The position numbers and the translations under genes were made by a program. This document shows, piece by piece, positions 62,348 to 64,000 of a stretch of DNA of 64,000 nucleotides; the first letter of the stretch is position 1, and every line of letters starts with the position of its first letter. The notes below the pieces were generated by a model. That model was not told the DNA's origin. It ran no database searches and was given only the letters and a program-made list of their open reading frames with translations. The stretch spans positions 2,666,001 through 2,730,000 of the forward strand of contig NZ_AP026978.1 of the NCBI RefSeq assembly GCF_027924405.1. Reading direction: 5' to 3'. The DNA comes from Nocardia sputorum (lineage in GTDB: Bacteria; Actinomycetota; Actinomycetes; Mycobacteriales; Mycobacteriaceae).

Positions 62348-62947
62348 TCAGGCGCGGTCGGGAAGCGGGTGGGACTCCAGGCTGCCCATGATCATGTCGG
62401 TGAGTGCGGTGATCGCGTCGGCGGTGGTCGTGCGGCCGTGGTTCAACTCGATCGCGATGGCCTCGGCCGCGCCCAGGATGCCGACGCAGCGCAACCGCAG
62501 CGCCGGGGGCGCCAGGGTCGAGTGTGGCTGGAGTGCGGCGGCCATCAGGTCGGTATAGCTGTCGTACATCTCGCGTTGGGCCGCCTCCATGTCCGGGTTC
62601 CCCCTCAGCGCGGCGGAAATCGCGGTGAGCTCCGGCATGTCGGCGGCGCAGGCGAAGTAGACGGCACTGGTGACGCGGGCGACGTCCGTCGCGGTGGGTC
62701 CGGCCTCGCGCAACGCTTGTACCGACGCGGCCCGCTGCCGTTCGTCGAGCCGCCGATAGAGGGCGAGCAGCAACCCGGGGCGGGTGCCGAAGTGGTCGTA
62801 CACGACCGGCCTGGTCACTCCGGCGGCCTCGGCGAGAGTGACCAGGGTGAGGGCGTCGGCGCCGTGAGCGCGCACGACCGACAGTGCGGTCTCGAGCAAT
62901 TGCTCGCGTCTGGCCTGCTTGGACAGGCGAGGCGGCGTGGTGGCCAT
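62348..62947 (-). CDS. TetR-family transcriptional regulator
   Basis: 199 residues; ATG with AGGGAGG at good spacing. The helix-turn-helix is in the first 60 residues (Q-L-L-E-T-A-L-S-V-V-R-A-H-G-A-D-A-L-T, then V-T-R-P-V-V-Y-D-H-F). It is divergent from the saccharopine-dehydrogenase-like gene; the 94-bp gap holds three contiguous palindromes that are very likely its binding sites. Ligand unknown. Confidence 0.9.
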   Translation of the reverse strand: MATTPPRLSKQARREQLLETALSVVRAHGADALTLVTLAEAAGVTRPVVYDHFGTRPGLLLALYRRLDERQRAASVQALREAGPTATDVARVTSAVYFACAADMPELTAISAALRGNPDMEAAQREMYDSYTDLMAAALQPHSTLAPPALRLRCVGILGAAEAIAIELNHGRTTTADAITALTDMIMGSLESHPLPDRA

Positions 62948-62979
62948 CGATCCTCCCTTGCGTTGTCGGCCAAGTTTAG

Positions 62980-63018
62980 CTACACATTGTATCTACAGAA
63001 TGTATATACAAAATGTAG
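62980..63018. promoter_or_regulatory. Three contiguous 13-bp TetR operator palindromes
   Basis: CTACACATTGTAT (62980-62992), CTACAGAATGTAT (62993-63005) and ATACAAAATGTAG (63006-63018) abut without spacers. Each has the dyad TACA-N3-TGTA. The 39-bp block lies between the divergent TetR and saccharopine-dehydrogenase-like starts. Confidence 0.75.
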
Positions 63019-63041
63019 TTAGCTGGACGAGGAGTGGACAC

Positions 63042-64000
63042 ATGTCGGTACGGTCGGAATCGGTGCTGATCCTGGGCGGTTCGGGGCAGGCAGGGGCGGG
63101 TGCTGCCGCGATACTGCGGCGGTGGCATCCGGCACTGCCGCTGACCATCGCGGCACGTGATCTCGCGCGCGCCCAGCAGGTCGCCGACGAATTGGGCGCG
63201 GCGACGGCGGTGACCATCTATCTGGAGCGTCCGGACCTGGGTCTCGCGGCCGATCACGGCTACTCGGCGGTGGTCGCGGCGGTGTGGGACCGCAAGCTGT
63301 CGGGACTGCGCTTCGCGCAGGACCGCGGATTGCCGTATCTGAGCATCTCCAGTGGCTTGGTGGAGATCGCGCCGGAGATCGTCGCGGGCGCGCAGCGCGC
63401 GGAGGCCGCACCGGTTCTGGTGGCCAGTCACTATCTCGCCGGTCTCGTCGTCCTCGCGACGTTGGCGGCGGCCGAGCGGTTCGGTCGGGTAGACGCTGTC
63501 CGGATCGGCGCCGTGCTGGACGAAACGGACGCGGGCGGGCCCGCGGGGATGGCGGATCTGGAGCGGCTGTCGGCCGCTACTTCGGCGGGATGGCTACGGC
63601 GTGACGGCGTTTTCACCTGGCTGGCGGCTGCCGACGCCCAAGCCGGTGTGCGCAGCGTCGACGGTGTCGAAATACCCGGGCAGAGCATCCCCATTCTCGA
63701 CGTGCCGAGTATCGCGCTCGCCACCGGCGCGGAGGACGTTCGCTTCGACCTCGCGGTCGGGGAGTCCGCGGGCCGCCGCCGCGGCGCATCCGCTTCCACG
63801 GAGGTTCGGATCGACATCGAAGGAGCCGACGAGGTGGGCGAACCGTTGCGAACCAGCCGCTACCTGGTCCATCCGGCGGGGCAGCGGCCGTTGACCGCGC
63901 TCGGTATCGCCCTGGGCGTCGAGCGTTTGCTCGGGTTGCGCGGGCACGCCGTCGCGCCCGGCATCCACACTCCCGAAGCGTTGATCGATCCCCACCACGC
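63042..64000 (+). CDS. Saccharopine-dehydrogenase-like NAD(P)-binding protein (3' end beyond window)
   Basis: At least 319 residues from ATG 63042 (GAGGAGTGG upstream); the frame is open to the right edge. The N-terminal Rossmann motif V-L-I-L-G-G-S-G-Q-A-G-A-G (about 8-20) is followed by L-T-I-A-A-R-D-L-A-R-A, with the Arg and Asp positions typical of NADP-preferring saccharopine dehydrogenase-like oxidoreductases. The rest shows no recognised catalytic motif. It is probably repressed by the divergent TetR protein. Substrate unknown. Confidence 0.8.
   Translation, partial: MSVRSESVLILGGSGQAGAGAAAILRRWHPALPLTIAARDLARAQQVADELGAATAVTIYLERPDLGLAADHGYSAVVAAVWDRKLSGLRFAQDRGLPYLSISSGLVEIAPEIVAGAQRAEAAPVLVASHYLAGLVVLATLAAAERFGRVDAVRIGAVLDETDAGGPAGMADLERLSAATSAGWLRRDGVFTWLAAADAQAGVRSVDGVEIPGQSIPILDVPSIALATGAEDVRFDLAVGESAGRRRGASASTEVRIDIEGADEVGEPLRTSRYLVHPAGQRPLTALGIALGVERLLGLRGHAVAPGIHTPEALIDPHH

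Overview
The window is high-GC DNA with actinomycete features: ECF41 sigma factors, an AfsA-type protein, TetR/ArsR/MocR regulators, a PknB-like kinase, and many GTG/TTG starts with ATGA or GTGA operon overlaps. A Nocardia-like soil actinomycete is the best guess, but this is inferred from gene style, since no rRNA or housekeeping marker lies in the window. I saw no tRNA, rRNA, CRISPR array, insertion sequence or phage module.

Layout. (1) 1-6.1 kb: two paralogous IPT/TIG-repeat proteins on the minus strand. One has 20 repeats of about 82 residues; the other runs off the left edge. They share a promoter-like element. (2) 6.1-9.6 kb: a gene-poor stretch with one class-3 lipase and three candidate very small ORFs, two with matching terminators. 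(3) 9.7-15.8 kb: a TetR/MDR oxidoreductase pair with dyad operators, a membrane protein, an unknown protein, a matrixin-like metallopeptidase and a beta-trefoil protein. (4) 16.3-28.7 kb: an organosulfur-type region. It holds a MocR regulator, two luciferase-like monooxygenases, two rhodanese-type sulfurtransferases and a complete dipeptide-type ABC importer whose operon ends in an AfsA-family gamma-butyrolactone synthase homologue and a HAD phosphatase. A shared ACATAT-type motif links the MocR promoter to the divergent sulfurtransferase promoters. (5) 28.7-33.2 kb: a flavin monooxygenase divergent from an MFS exporter and a P450, with an ArsR repressor whose palindrome recurs in the divergent promoter. 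(6) 33.4-44.7 kb: RibD-like reductase, secreted lipase, secreted serine hydrolase, receptor Ser/Thr kinase, lectin-like protein, two paralogous membrane sensor-like proteins, a DUF1330 protein and a LysR regulator. (7) 44.8-48.4 kb: an ABC transporter converging on a bifunctional fusion of a polyprenyl diphosphate synthase (N-terminal) and a class I terpene synthase (C-terminal), the most striking gene here. (8) 48.8-57.4 kb: a YihY/BrkB membrane protein, an ANTAR/GAF/PAS/PP2C phosphatase overlapping a giant poly-HAMP hybrid histidine kinase, and a small repeat protein. (9) 57.6-64 kb: two ECF41 sigma factors, each paired with an NDH-2-like FAD oxidoreductase, in mirror arrangement; then a TetR gene and a divergent saccharopine-dehydrogenase-like gene separated by three contiguous 13-bp palindromes.

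How the genes may work together. The sulfur region looks like import and oxidative desulfonation of an organosulfur compound under MocR control, with no flavin reductase visible. Its operon continues into AfsA plus phosphatase, two enzymes expected for a butyrolactone-type signal, followed by a locally regulated oxygenase/exporter set. The kinase/phosphatase and sigma-factor blocks are signalling modules with no obvious tie to a particular pathway.
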